From the NCBI GenBank assembly GCA_943788775.1, contig CALSRO010000009.1:82216-146215 (forward strand): DNA of 64,000 nt. Reading direction: 5' to 3'. The translations under genes and the position numbers were made by a program. Below the pieces are notes generated by a model. That model was not told the DNA's origin. It saw nothing but the letters and a program-made list of their open reading frames with translations, and ran no database searches. Positions within the stretch are counted from its first letter, which is position 1. The number at the start of each line of letters is the position of its first letter. Source of the DNA: an uncultured Flavobacteriales bacterium. GTDB lineage: Bacteria; Bacteroidota; Bacteroidia; Flavobacteriales_G; Salibacteraceae. Positions 9,991 through 19,223 of the stretch are shown in pieces.

Positions 9991-10157
9991 AGGTGAATAG
10001 GTAAAAGACGAAAATATGTTTTTGACTTCGTGTAATACGCTACAATATCGAGATGGTTTGGTTTGTTCAGTCATGCAAGGCCATTTTCTTTTCAACTTAG
10101 TCTGTTCATTAATTGTGGATATTGCGTATCACTTATTTTGCACTCAAACTTGCTCCG

Positions 10158-11948
10158 GTGAAAAACACACTATCCCTTCTTATTTTCTTGTTGATTTCTA
10201 TTGGCATGATGGCGCAGTTAAGTAATAAGTCTTACGATGTGTCATTTGGCGAACCAAGCCAAATAATGGGCAAAGAAAAAATCAAAACAACGGCCATTAT
10301 TGCTGAAACTAAGGACCGACTCTACATGGTTTTGTCTGATGAGACTAGCGACTTTAGAAATAATTACGGAAAGCTTAAAATTCAGAGTATTGATAAGCAA
10401 AGCTTAAACCCGATTAAGACTGTTGATGTTTGGCAAGAATTGAGCAATGGGAAACCGCAAAAATTGAACGACATCCTTGTTACATCAAAAGGCTTATTGG
10501 TGGTGTCGGAAGGATATAGTGATGGCATGAGCCATGTTTATGTAGGGCAATTAGATTTTGATCTATATGTGATGGGGTTTTCTCAAAAAGTGAATGATTT
10601 TGATAGAAATATGGCCAAGTGTAGGGTCATTAAAGGACCAAACTACAATGAGTTCGTAGTGATAACGCAGAACTCCGTTAAGGGCGGAGAAAACATGTTT
10701 GTGGATTACAAACTCTATGACGAAAACGTACAATTGATCAAAGAAGGCGCGTTGGATATGGGGATTTCAGGAGAAGTGAAAACAGGCTTATTCGCTCGAA
10801 ACACGAAATACAATATCATACACCGATTCACTTACACCAGCCATGGTGAAATGGTTTACATGAGTTGGATTTATGATGAATCAAGGGAGGAAGGAGAATA
10901 CAAATTGATTTTTGCTAACCCGAAAGAAGGCACTGTAGAAAAGGTGCCAGTGATGAATAACAATGAAGGATATGTAGGCGAATACTCTATGTTGGTGGTT
11001 GATGATGAAATTATTATCACAGGCTTGTATGGAACTGATGCTAGTGATTGGAGGAGTTGGAGATCGTCAAAAGCTGCTCCTGGAATATCAACGTTTAATG
11101 GAAGCTTCATTCAAAGATTTGATGCTCGTAAACGAGATGTGATCCGCACCGTCCTGTCACCTTTTTCGCAGGATATCCTCAATCAATTGCCTCGCTCGAA
11201 TCCAGCGTTAAAGGTGGGTGTCTTATTTGGAAAGAAATCCAGAGAAAGTGAGCAGAATGATGTCTCTGGTAGGTATGATATTCAAAAAGTGGTGTATTCC
11301 CCAGAAGACAAAAAAGCTACGTTCTATTTAGAGTATGTATATAATTCTATGTATACGACAACAACAACTTCGGGACCTAATGGAGCCATGTCCACATCTA
11401 CTACTTATACAAGCAAAAGAGGCAACATTTTTTACTATCAAATTAATCTGGAAAATGGCAGCATCAACTGGTATAACACGGTGCGTAAGCATTCTTACTA
11501 CAGCTCTGGTAGCTCATACGTCTGGGATATTCAGTCGCTTTTTGTTATTCCGCGGTCAGAGGGCGATATGATGTTATATAATTCGGATAGAATTTTTAAT
11601 GAAAACGATTCGGAGGATTTGACCGGAGAAAAGATCAAGACAAAAAAGTTGGAGCAGAATTATTTCTTGTCATCTATCAATGGAAGTGATGGCAGTTTCT
11701 ATACTGAACTGCCGAGATTGACAAATGATGATCTCAAGCCATACGAGAAAATTCAAATGGATAGAAGTTATGTAAGCGACATGGATCGATCCTGTTATAC
11801 GATCAATAGTCAATACAAATACCGACCAGAATTAGTCACCCTTTGGTGTGCAACCATGCCGTTTTGCTTTGCTGGATATTTCTTGTACGCTTTTGGTAGA
11901 AAACATGCTTTTAACGAAACATACACGATCGGCAGAATGACCTTTTAA
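10158..11948 (+). CDS. Secreted protein of unknown function, about 596 residues
   Basis: I do not recognise this protein. A GTG at 10158 starts a clean signal peptide (VKNTLSLLIFLLISIGMMAQ); an in-frame ATG at 10113 would add 15 residues that disrupt it, so I prefer the GTG. The mature part is rich in alternating hydrophobic and polar stretches with recurring aspartate-containing turns, compatible with a beta-propeller or other all-beta fold. Near the C-terminus is a short hydrophobic segment (LWCATMPFCFAGYFLYAF) that could be a membrane anchor or the edge of a barrel. There is no recognisable T9SS sorting domain. The gene is divergent from the M43 protease gene and 88 bp upstream of the AIM24 gene, with no terminator visible between, so it could be part of that operon. 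Confidence 0.6.
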   Translation: MKNTLSLLIFLLISIGMMAQLSNKSYDVSFGEPSQIMGKEKIKTTAIIAETKDRLYMVLSDETSDFRNNYGKLKIQSIDKQSLNPIKTVDVWQELSNGKPQKLNDILVTSKGLLVVSEGYSDGMSHVYVGQLDFDLYVMGFSQKVNDFDRNMAKCRVIKGPNYNEFVVITQNSVKGGENMFVDYKLYDENVQLIKEGALDMGISGEVKTGLFARNTKYNIIHRFTYTSHGEMVYMSWIYDESREEGEYKLIFANPKEGTVEKVPVMNNNEGYVGEYSMLVVDDEIIITGLYGTDASDWRSWRSSKAAPGISTFNGSFIQRFDARKRDVIRTVLSPFSQDILNQLPRSNPALKVGVLFGKKSRESEQNDVSGRYDIQKVVYSPEDKKATFYLEYVYNSMYTTTTTSGPNGAMSTSTTYTSKRGNIFYYQINLENGSINWYNTVRKHSYYSSGSSYVWDIQSLFVIPRSEGDMMLYNSDRIFNENDSEDLTGEKIKTKKLEQNYFLSSINGSDGSFYTELPRLTNDDLKPYEKIQMDRSYVSDMDRSCYTINSQYKYRPELVTLWCATMPFCFAGYFLYAFGRKHAFNETYTIGRMTF

Positions 11949-12036
11949 CCATTAAGCCTGAAATTAGACCATTCGCTGTTGTTGATGTTGGAATTAATTA
12001 GGAGCTTGAACTACATTGAATTTTTAAACTAAGAAC

Positions 12037-12843
12037 ATGTACACGATAAAGAATACACACGAAATCGATTATAGAATAATCGGAGAAGAATTACAATGCG
12101 TTGAAATTGAACTGGATCCACTGGAGACAGTAATTGCCGAAGCGGGCAGTTTGATGATGATGGATAATGATGTTCAAATGGAGACTGTCTTTGGTGATGG
12201 GTCAAAAGGGGAACAGAGTTTTATGGGCAAGGTGTTTTCAGCGGGAAAACGTGTGCTGACGGGCGAAAGTCTCTTTATGACTGCTTATACCAACGCGGGT
12301 AAAGCGAAACATCACGTTTATTTCGCAGCGCCATATCCTGGTAAAGTTATTCCACTGGATGTAGCAGCTCTTGGTGGAAAGATCATTTGCCAAAAGGATG
12401 CTTTTTTGTGTGCGGCACAAGGCACATCGATCGGTATTGAGTTTCAGAAACGCATTGGAGCTGGACTGTTTGGAGGCGAAGGTTTCATAATGCAGAAAAT
12501 TGAAGGAGATGGAATGGCATTCGTTCATGCTGGTGGAACGATCATCGAACGTGAATTACAACCAGGCCAAGTGCTAAAAGTGGATACAGGTTGCATTGTG
12601 GCATTTACCAAGGATATTGACTATGATATTGAATTTGTTGGTGGAATAAAAAATACCTTGTTCGGTGGCGAGGGCTTGTTCTTTGGTACATTGCGCGGAC
12701 CTGGCAAAGTCTGGATTCAATCTTTGCCCTTTTCAAGATTAGCAGATAAGATTATAAGCTCTGCGCCAAAAATGGGCGGCAAACGTAAAGGTGAAGGCAG
12801 CATTTTAGGTGGATTGGGAGATTTGATTGACGGAGATAATTAA
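12037..12843 (+). CDS. AIM24 / TIGR00266 family protein
   Basis: The 268-residue product belongs to the AIM24 family (TIGR00266). Diagnostic stretches are ETVIAEAGSLMMMD, GGEGFIMQKIEGDGMAFVHAGG and the second GLFGGEG-type loop. The fold is a double-stranded beta-helix (cupin-like) with two pseudo-repeats. The yeast namesake is mitochondrial and affects inner-membrane organisation; the bacterial function is not established. No signal peptide or membrane segment is visible, so it is probably cytoplasmic or peripheral. It is the first gene of a likely four-gene operon: its stop is followed after one base by the ChaN-like start. Family call is secure, role unknown. Confidence 0.92.
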   Translation: MYTIKNTHEIDYRIIGEELQCVEIELDPLETVIAEAGSLMMMDNDVQMETVFGDGSKGEQSFMGKVFSAGKRVLTGESLFMTAYTNAGKAKHHVYFAAPYPGKVIPLDVAALGGKIICQKDAFLCAAQGTSIGIEFQKRIGAGLFGGEGFIMQKIEGDGMAFVHAGGTIIERELQPGQVLKVDTGCIVAFTKDIDYDIEFVGGIKNTLFGGEGLFFGTLRGPGKVWIQSLPFSRLADKIISSAPKMGGKRKGEGSILGGLGDLIDGDN

Positions 12844-12844
12844 A

Positions 12845-13720
12845 ATGGAAAACATGAAAGGTATTGTACTTGGAATTTCTATCATAGCGTGCGTAACTTC
12901 AGTGAATGCGCAGGAGTTAGAAGCATATCGACTTTATGATGGAGAAGGTAAAGAAGTAGATTTTGGAAAAATGAGCTTGACTCTTTCCAAGTCAGATGTC
13001 ATATTGTTTGGAGAACTACACAACGACCCTATTGGGCATTGGTTGCAATTGGAATTGGCAAAATCGCTGATTGAATCCAATAAATTGGTGCTTGGTGCCG
13101 AGTGGTTCGAATCGGATGATCAAGTCATAATAAATGAATTCTTAAATGGCTCTGCCACACAAGATCATTTAAAAAAGGAGGCAAAGGTCTGGCCAAATTA
13201 TGACACCGATTATCGGCCGATAATTGAATTTGCAAAGGATAATTCCATTGAATTTATCGCAACGAATATCCCTCGCAGGTATGCATCACTTGTATCAAAG
13301 AAAGGACAAGGTGCTTTGGATAGTTTGTCAAAGGAGTCGAAATTACTTTTACCAAAAATGCCATATACGGTCACCAAGGATGACGAGGGCTACGAAAGTA
13401 TGAAGGCTATGATGGGCCACGGACATGGTGCTGGAATGAACATCGACAATATGATTGCGGCTCAAGCATTGAAGGATTATACTATGGCGGAGAATATCCT
13501 TTTGAATCGTGGTAAGGATGAATTATTCATTCATTACAACGGATCATTTCACTCTCAAAACTTCGATGGAATAAGCAGGTACCTAAAAGCGAAAGAACCA
13601 AAACTCAAGGTAGCTGTTATAGCCGCAGTGAGTGATGACTCTCTGGATTGGAATGATGAATGGAAAGGCATGGGAACTTACATTCTCGTGGTTCCAGTAG
13701 GAATGACCAAAACTCACTAA
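12845..13720 (+). CDS. ChaN family (DUF399) putative haem-binding protein
   Basis: The 291-residue product starts at ATG 12845, one base after the AIM24 stop, with a signal peptide (MENMKGIVLGISIIACVTSV). The body matches the ChaN/DUF399 family: ILFGELHNDPIGHWLQLEL near residue 50-70 and ESDDQVIINEFLNG after it. In Campylobacter, ChaN is an iron-regulated haem-binding lipoprotein; haem binding here is inferred from the family. A histidine/glycine-rich loop (MMGHGHGAGMN) lies mid-protein and is a possible extra metal or haem contact. No lipobox Cys is evident at the expected cleavage site, so it is predicted to be periplasmic rather than lipidated. It lies between AIM24 and a thioesterase in one transcriptional unit. 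Confidence 0.85.
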   Translation: MENMKGIVLGISIIACVTSVNAQELEAYRLYDGEGKEVDFGKMSLTLSKSDVILFGELHNDPIGHWLQLELAKSLIESNKLVLGAEWFESDDQVIINEFLNGSATQDHLKKEAKVWPNYDTDYRPIIEFAKDNSIEFIATNIPRRYASLVSKKGQGALDSLSKESKLLLPKMPYTVTKDDEGYESMKAMMGHGHGAGMNIDNMIAAQALKDYTMAENILLNRGKDELFIHYNGSFHSQNFDGISRYLKAKEPKLKVAVIAAVSDDSLDWNDEWKGMGTYILVVPVGMTKTH

Positions 13721-13726
13721 AAACGA

Positions 13727-14125
13727 ATGATGGAACTAATATCACAGCGGCTTTGCATGGAAAAGGACCTTGGGGTTCATGGTAATCTTTTTGGAGGGAT
13801 TATGCTGTCATGGCTAGATGAAGCAGCTGCCACCATGGCCTATGAAGTGTGCAGATCTCCAAGCATGGTGACACTTAAAATAGAGGAGGTGCTTTTCGGA
13901 AAGCCTGTGAAAATTGGATTTCACCTGAAGATATACGGTGAAGTATTCAGGATGGGCACAACATCTATCACATTGAATATAGAAGCTCGAAAACATAATG
14001 TCTATAATAGCGAAGAAACGGTGGTGTGTTCAACCAACTTCACATTTGTAAAGATTGACGAACAAGGCGATCCGATACCAATTTCGGAGTCGATTCGTGC
14101 AAAGTACGCCCATTTGAATCCTTGA
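13727..14125 (+). CDS. Acyl-CoA thioesterase, hotdog fold (YciA-like)
   Basis: The 132-residue product is a single hotdog domain. The motif GVHGNLFGGIMLSWLDEAAA near residues 15-35 is typical of the YciA/BACH acyl-CoA thioesterase group, in which the following Asp/Glu-containing helix supplies the catalytic acid (here LDEA). It hydrolyses acyl-CoA to fatty acid and CoA; chain-length preference cannot be read from sequence. It is cytoplasmic, starts 6 bp after the ChaN-like gene and overlaps the next start by four bases, so translational coupling with the esterase is likely. Confidence 0.88.
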   Translation: MMELISQRLCMEKDLGVHGNLFGGIMLSWLDEAAATMAYEVCRSPSMVTLKIEEVLFGKPVKIGFHLKIYGEVFRMGTTSITLNIEARKHNVYNSEETVVCSTNFTFVKIDEQGDPIPISESIRAKYAHLNP

Positions 14126-14775
14126 TTTCTGAGCGACATATCACAATTGAAAAGTCTGCGCGCTTTTGTGTTTTAGAACCCAAAAGCGAACCCAAAGCGA
14201 TTCTATTTGCCATTCATGGGTATAGGCAATTGGCACCCTTTTTTATCCAATCATTTCAAGTACTAGCTGACAGCGGTATCAAGGTCATTGCGCCAGAAGG
14301 ATTGCATCGTTTTTACATAGAAGGCTATTCGGGTAGAGTAGGTGCCAGTTGGATGACAAAGGAGGAAAGGGACACAGATATTGAAGACTATGTAGGTTAC
14401 CTAAATACGCTGTATCAATCACTAAAGGATGAAATAGGTGGTCTTCCAGTGCATCTCTTAGGATTCAGTCAAGGAGGGCCCACGGCCTGCCGTTGGTTAG
14501 CGGCAAGCAACATTGATTTCAAATCACTATGGCTTTATGCCACTGTTTTTCCAAATGATTTTGACTTTGTCATAAACCAAGATCGCCTTGAGCAAATGAA
14601 CTTGGCTATGGCATTCGGTGATTCAGATCAATTTGCAAACGAAAAAACCATTTCAGAAAAAATGATGTGGTTGAAATCAAAAGGGTTGGAGCCTCGCATG
14701 GAACGATTTGTCGGTGGGCACGTTATTCTTCCTGAGGTGTTATTGCGGCTTTGGGAAGATGTTAATTCCCATTAA
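14122..14775 (+). CDS. Alpha/beta hydrolase, phospholipase/carboxylesterase family
   Basis: The 217-residue product has the alpha/beta-hydrolase nucleophile elbow GFSQGG (Ser), an acid in AFGDSDQFAN and a C-terminal His in FVGGHVILPEV, the order expected for the YpfH/carboxylesterase-type family. The start is TTG at 14122, overlapping the TGA of the thioesterase gene (TTGA), which supports coupled translation. It is likely a cytoplasmic esterase acting on acyl or short-chain esters; the substrate is unknown. It is the last gene of the AIM24 operon and is followed by a strong bidirectional terminator. Confidence 0.83.
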   Translation: MISERHITIEKSARFCVLEPKSEPKAILFAIHGYRQLAPFFIQSFQVLADSGIKVIAPEGLHRFYIEGYSGRVGASWMTKEERDTDIEDYVGYLNTLYQSLKDEIGGLPVHLLGFSQGGPTACRWLAASNIDFKSLWLYATVFPNDFDFVINQDRLEQMNLAMAFGDSDQFANEKTISEKMMWLKSKGLEPRMERFVGGHVILPEVLLRLWEDVNSH

Positions 14776-14880
14776 CCTTTATTAAGACTTCCTGAAAAAC
14801 AATTGGGAGACATAGGCGTCTTATTAGCAGTTCTTTTCTACACAACTAAAGGTTAGGTTTAGTTAGTTAATAGGGTTTAA

Positions 14881-14914
14881 AAAGGCGGATGATCTCAAAA
14901 GTCCGCCTTTTTTT
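14881..14914. terminator. Bidirectional terminator between convergent operons
   Basis: A 9-bp stem AAAGGCGGA/TCCGCCTTT with a 12-nt loop and a T-tract on the plus side, and A-tract on the other, lies between the convergent esterase and FAH-family genes. It can serve both strands. Confidence 0.8.
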
Positions 14915-14918
14915 GTGC

Positions 14919-15527
14919 CTATTTTATTCTGAGCTTGAGCAATGATTGATCGCTTAAAAACGCTTCGAGCTCATCATTTCTTTGCACAGGACCAACACCA
15001 GCCGGAGTTCCGGTAAAGATCATGTCACCAATTTTAAGGGTAAAGTATTTAGAAACTTCTTCGATTAATCGGTTTACACCGAAGAGCATGTCCCTGGTGT
15101 TTCCCAATTGAACAGTTTGTCCGTTTTTCTTCAACTCTAGATTAAGGTTTTGAATATCCCGATCACCAAGATCTACCCACTCACCAATCGGAGCACTTCC
15201 ATCAAAGGCTTTTGCCTTTTCCCAAGGCAATCCATTCTCTTTACAAGCCTTCTGAACGTCTCTAGCGGTAAAATCAATACCAACAGTCACTTGGGTGTAA
15301 TACCTGCTTGCAAATCGCTCTTCTATAGACTTTCCAATTCGATTAATTCTAACCACTAACTCTAATTCGTGATGAAGGTCATTGGTGAAATCTGGAATAA
15401 AAAACGGATTCTTTTTTGGAAGTAGGGCAGTGTCGGGTTTTAGAAAAATGACAGGTTCTGCTGGGATGTCATTGTTTAACTCCTTAGCATGATCGGCATA
15501 ATTGCGTCCAATGCAGATGATTTTCAT
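14919..15527 (-). CDS. Fumarylacetoacetate hydrolase family protein
   Basis: The 202-residue product is a single-domain FAH-family enzyme of the YcgM/FAHD1 (acylpyruvase) size class. It starts IGRNYADHAKEL, and the metal ligands are Glu54 and Glu56 in HHELELVV and Asp85 in GIDFTARD, with GDMIFTGTPAGVG near the C-terminus. Members cleave C-C bonds in 2-oxo-4-ketoacids such as acylpyruvates or decarboxylate oxaloacetate; the exact substrate is not predictable. Its start overlaps the stop of the exonuclease gene by four bases (ATGA), so the two are co-translated. Cytoplasmic. Confidence 0.9.
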   Translation of the reverse strand: MKIICIGRNYADHAKELNNDIPAEPVIFLKPDTALLPKKNPFFIPDFTNDLHHELELVVRINRIGKSIEERFASRYYTQVTVGIDFTARDVQKACKENGLPWEKAKAFDGSAPIGEWVDLGDRDIQNLNLELKKNGQTVQLGNTRDMLFGVNRLIEEVSKYFTLKIGDMIFTGTPAGVGPVQRNDELEAFLSDQSLLKLRIK

Positions 15528-16303
15528 TTCGCGGCAGCTTTTGATTTCGTTCTATTCATGATATCCTCGAATACTTTTTTAGTAGAACGTGGAAAATCAC
15601 CGTTCATTAACCAACCATAATAGCCAGGCTCCTTAGCGAATACATCTTCTACTGGTTTCCCCTTGTGTTTGCCAAAGTTGATGCACTCCTTACCATTTTC
15701 GTCAAAGACTATTCTTCCCATTATATCTGCCGTTTTCTGATACTGAGAAAACTCGCTTAAGAATGGAACATTCGGATGAAGATCGGTGTATTTATCCAGC
15801 TGAGCTAATAACACATTATAGGTGGCTTCGATATCGGCCGCAGCACTGTGAGCATTTTCAATTTCCTTTCCACAATAGAATTGATAAGCAGCCTTTAATG
15901 TTCGTTGTTCCATTTTATGAAACACATTTTGCACATCCACTAATTTTCGTTCTTGAAAATCAAATTCAATTCCTACTCTAAAGAATTCTTCAACGAGCAT
16001 TGGAACGTCAAATTTATTGCTGTTGTAACCTGCTAGATCACAATTGAAAAGAAACTTAAATAGGGAAGGGGCTAAATCAGAGAATGTTGGCTCAGTCGCT
16101 ACATCTTCATTGCTAATTCCATGTATCGAGGTTGATTCTTCGCTGATCGGCATTTCTGGATTAACGCGATGAGTCCTGAGGGTTTTACTTCCATCAGGAC
16201 TCACTTTTATTATTGCTATCTCAACGATTCTGTCACTTCCCACACTGAGTCCAGTGGTTTCAAGATCTATGAATGCTAGGGGTCTTTCTAAATGTAATTG
16301 CAT
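15524..16303 (-). CDS. DnaQ-like 3'-5' exonuclease with ExoX-type C-terminal domain
   Basis: The 259-residue product has an N-terminal DEDDh exonuclease domain: the catalytic Asp13 and Glu15 are in FIDLETTGL, a later Asp is in the NSNKFDVPML segment, and HSAAADIEA supplies the final His and Asp. The C-terminal 60 residues (INFGKHKGKPVEDV ... PGYYGWLMNGDFP) resemble the domain found at the end of exodeoxyribonuclease X and related proteins. It probably degrades DNA 3'-5'; a repair or proofreading role is inferred. A TACCTTTG box ends 8 bases before the ATG. The downstream FAH gene overlaps it by four bases. Confidence 0.88.
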   Translation of the reverse strand: MQLHLERPLAFIDLETTGLSVGSDRIVEIAIIKVSPDGSKTLRTHRVNPEMPISEESTSIHGISNEDVATEPTFSDLAPSLFKFLFNCDLAGYNSNKFDVPMLVEEFFRVGIEFDFQERKLVDVQNVFHKMEQRTLKAAYQFYCGKEIENAHSAAADIEATYNVLLAQLDKYTDLHPNVPFLSEFSQYQKTADIMGRIVFDENGKECINFGKHKGKPVEDVFAKEPGYYGWLMNGDFPRSTKKVFEDIMNRTKSKAAAK

Positions 16304-16311
16304 ATTGCGCT

Positions 16312-16319
16312 CAAAGGTA
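16312..16319 (-). promoter_or_regulatory. Candidate -7 box (TACCTTTG) very close to the exonuclease start
   Basis: An exact TAnnTTTG match ends 8 nt before the ATG at 16303. Transcription from it would give a leaderless or nearly leaderless mRNA. Confidence 0.4.
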
Positions 16320-16335
16320 AAAGCGCAAGCTTAGC

Positions 16336-19134
16336 TTAGAATTTTAAAACAACATTTTCTGCTGTACCCGACTCATCAATTTTAAACTCACATCGTCTGT
16401 TTAATTGACGACCCTCTGGGTTGTCCGAGCCATCTTCTTTTTTGTTCGGAGCGATCGGAACAGCTTCACCAAAGTATTGGTAACTCAATCGGTTCTCGTT
16501 GACATTCTTTTTATCAGTTAGGTAGTTGTAAGCAGCCTTGGCTCTTCTTTCAGAAAGTGCCATATTATACTCAACGGTGCCAATCCAATCAGCATGACCA
16601 TCGATTTGAACTTCAACCTGACTCTTGTCGTTCATGTATGTGCTTACTTTATTCAATTCAGCAATGCTCTCTTTTCTTAAATCAGATTTATCAAAGTCGA
16701 ATAGAATGTTTCTGAATACGATTGTTTCTTCTTCCTTCACATCTAGTTGACTATCCACTTCTTCAAGTTCCGAGACTTCGGCTACGTCTTTCTTCATATC
16801 TGTCTGACCAGACTTTTCTTGAGCCGCTAGTTGACCTTTTTCTTCCTTGTAATCAAGCTTAGGATCTCTAGCTTTCAATCTCTTTAATTCTTCAGGCGTC
16901 ATTCGCTTTAGCGCTTCTTGAGTGTATCCTGTCTGAGCGGAAAGTGCTTCCCAATCTTCTTCTTGTGAAGCATCTGCAATAGCTACTGCACCTGGTCCAA
17001 CTAATTCAGGCATTTTAGATTCAGCTTTAACTTCCTCTGGCATGGTACTTAAATTGGCCTCAAAAGGTTGATCGACAAGTTTGTTTTGGATGATTTCAAT
17101 TTGATCTTTTGGATATTTCTCTTCGGGCTTGATTTCACTCGCAATCATGTAATTTGCTCTTGCTTCTGGCAGGTGTTCTGCGAAAAACATTTTATCGGCC
17201 TCCTGAATCTTAGCATCATAATTCACCTCGAAAACGTCCATTGTTTGAATTCTTGATACTGGATCATCTCCAATCACTTTCGATGCCAATCGAATTCCAT
17301 TTGGGTCAATTATATCTAAAAGCTGCACATAATTGGTTAACTCAATTGGATTGAAGTTTTTAGCTACTAATGATCTTAACGAGTCTTTTTGACTCAAGTC
17401 TAATGTGGCAATATCAACTCCTTCATAGTTCTGCTCAATCTTTTGATCCACATTAAAGAAAGCATTGTTAATCATTGCTCGCTGTGCATATACATTTCCA
17501 TTGGAATCTTCTAGATTATCGATTTTGATTTCTTGGAATAGTGTAAAGTAGTCACATTGCTGTGGCACCGAAAACTCTCCTGCGTGCGGGAGGTATCCGT
17601 TCGCGTCTATTTTAAAACCATAAGTCTTCTCCGTTTTCAAACGCATTTCGTAGCGTCCTGTAAGTGAATCTGTTTTATAGGTATTAATGATCTCCTTGGT
17701 TGCAGGGTCATAGATCGCGATTACAGTTGCCACTGGACCGCCCATGTCCTCGCTGTATACTATACCATTGATCATTGTCGCAGAAACAGACTTGCAGTCA
17801 AGTATTATTCGATAGATATCCGTTTCACCATAGCCACCATCTCTATCAGATGAGTAATATCCTATTGCTCCGTCATCAGAGGTTACGAAGTATCTGTCAT
17901 GGCCTGGAGTGTTAATGGGTGGTCCGAGGTTTTCTGCAGGACCCCAATTGCCATTTTCATCTAATTCCGACTTGAAAATATCATAGTCTCCAATCGAGTT
18001 ATGTCCATTAGAAGCGAAATATAATGTATTGCCATCAGGAGTTAAGAAAGGAGCATCTTCGTCAAACTTAGTATTGATGTTTTTCCCCAAGTTTATCAAG
18101 GACTTCCATTGACCGTTTTCATCCTTAGTGGTAATGTATATATCTCGACCACCTGTGCCGGAAGATAAATCGCTCACTACAAACATTGTTTGTTCATCCT
18201 GAGTAATGAATAAAGACGGTTCAAATCCTTTTTCGCTGTTGATACGGCCTAGGGCCTTGGAAGGTACTGTCCAAAGACCATTATCCAATTTACTTACCCA
18301 TACATCTTGGTCTCGATAAATGAATAACTGCGACTCGTCACCTGCGTAGGTAATTGTCGCATCGTGAAAATCGGTATTCACCTTACTATTCATAATTCGG
18401 TTTGTTGAGTCATAGTTTGAAGCTGGTGTGTATTGTCCATCGATATTCAAAGAGTAGTAAATGTCTTCATAATGCTTTCCGTCTAAGTCAAGGCTACCAC
18501 CCGTTGACCCATCCCTACGCGAGGTGAACAGTATTATGCTTTCATCGTTGGTAACCACTGGAGAATAATCTTGATAAATGGAGTTAATGCTTGAACCCAT
18601 GTTTTCAATTCGAATGTGGTCTTTGTTGTTTTCAAATTGAACTTTTCCATTTTTACACATTTCGATGTAGCGAGGAACGTCTTCTTCCAGTTCATCAGCT
18701 GGAATACCTTCACGCTCGTTGAATCGTAAATATTGCTCGAAGTAGTCAATTGCTAAATCGTAGTTACCACCATATTGTTCTGATTTACCAGCAAACAAGA
18801 ACATTTCTGGCAAGGTATCTTGTGCAGTGTTTAGTATAGCTCGCTCCAAATACTTCGCTGCTTTGCCCCTGTGAACTCCTTGCTCGTATATAGCCAGTCC
18901 CATCTCGTAATTGTAATCGGGATTGTTTGCATCGAGTTTCAGCAGGTCCGTGTAGATTTCTTGAGCTTCTGCAAAATTTTCAGCTCTCAGAGCTTTTACC
19001 GCTTTTACTCGAAGTTTCTTTTCTTCTTTGGACTGTCCAAATGCCGTGATTGCTGTAAGAAGTGATAATACTACAAGGAGGAAAAAGTATTTTCCTGGTT
19101 TGGTTGAGTCTGTTATCCTTTCTGAATACCGCAT
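16336..19134 (-). CDS. PorE-like OmpA family protein (TPR, PD40 propeller, CRD, OmpA)
   Basis: The 932-residue product has a signal peptide (about 1-34, ending TAFGQ), a TPR region at about 35-150, a PD40/WD40-like propeller at about 180-440 (DIYITTKDENGQW, TLYFASNGHNSIGDYDIF), a carboxypeptidase-regulatory-like domain at about 450-520, a linker, and a C-terminal OmpA peptidoglycan-binding domain with FDFDKSDLRKESIAEL and VQIDGHADWIGTVEYNMALS. This order is the architecture of PorE of Porphyromonas gingivalis, a T9SS component linking the secretion ring to peptidoglycan, although this protein is larger. Many Bacteroidota carry several paralogues, so a T9SS role is likely but not proven. It forms a tandem with the related upstream gene; a TAGATTTG box lies 26 nt before its start. 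Confidence 0.85.
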   Translation of the reverse strand: MRYSERITDSTKPGKYFFLLVVLSLLTAITAFGQSKEEKKLRVKAVKALRAENFAEAQEIYTDLLKLDANNPDYNYEMGLAIYEQGVHRGKAAKYLERAILNTAQDTLPEMFLFAGKSEQYGGNYDLAIDYFEQYLRFNEREGIPADELEEDVPRYIEMCKNGKVQFENNKDHIRIENMGSSINSIYQDYSPVVTNDESIILFTSRRDGSTGGSLDLDGKHYEDIYYSLNIDGQYTPASNYDSTNRIMNSKVNTDFHDATITYAGDESQLFIYRDQDVWVSKLDNGLWTVPSKALGRINSEKGFEPSLFITQDEQTMFVVSDLSSGTGGRDIYITTKDENGQWKSLINLGKNINTKFDEDAPFLTPDGNTLYFASNGHNSIGDYDIFKSELDENGNWGPAENLGPPINTPGHDRYFVTSDDGAIGYYSSDRDGGYGETDIYRIILDCKSVSATMINGIVYSEDMGGPVATVIAIYDPATKEIINTYKTDSLTGRYEMRLKTEKTYGFKIDANGYLPHAGEFSVPQQCDYFTLFQEIKIDNLEDSNGNVYAQRAMINNAFFNVDQKIEQNYEGVDIATLDLSQKDSLRSLVAKNFNPIELTNYVQLLDIIDPNGIRLASKVIGDDPVSRIQTMDVFEVNYDAKIQEADKMFFAEHLPEARANYMIASEIKPEEKYPKDQIEIIQNKLVDQPFEANLSTMPEEVKAESKMPELVGPGAVAIADASQEEDWEALSAQTGYTQEALKRMTPEELKRLKARDPKLDYKEEKGQLAAQEKSGQTDMKKDVAEVSELEEVDSQLDVKEEETIVFRNILFDFDKSDLRKESIAELNKVSTYMNDKSQVEVQIDGHADWIGTVEYNMALSERRAKAAYNYLTDKKNVNENRLSYQYFGEAVPIAPNKKEDGSDNPEGRQLNRRCEFKIDESGTAENVVLKF

Positions 19135-19160
19135 AAAATGAGGGCTTTGATGAATTCAGA

Positions 19161-19168
19161 CAAATCTA
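19161..19168 (-). promoter_or_regulatory. Candidate -7 box (TAGATTTG) for the PorE-like gene
   Basis: Exact TAnnTTTG match on the minus strand, 26 nt before the ATG at 19134. It suggests the gene can be transcribed independently of its upstream paralogue. Confidence 0.4.
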
Positions 19169-19223
19169 CCCCCGATTATAGCCCTTAAGATTTGGCTATT
19201 TTCTTGTTTTGAACAGGATTTTG

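Noticed and set aside
10016..10225. Plus-strand open frame of 69 codons in the divergent promoter region
   Set aside because: It overlaps the signal peptide of the following secreted protein in another frame and has no support.
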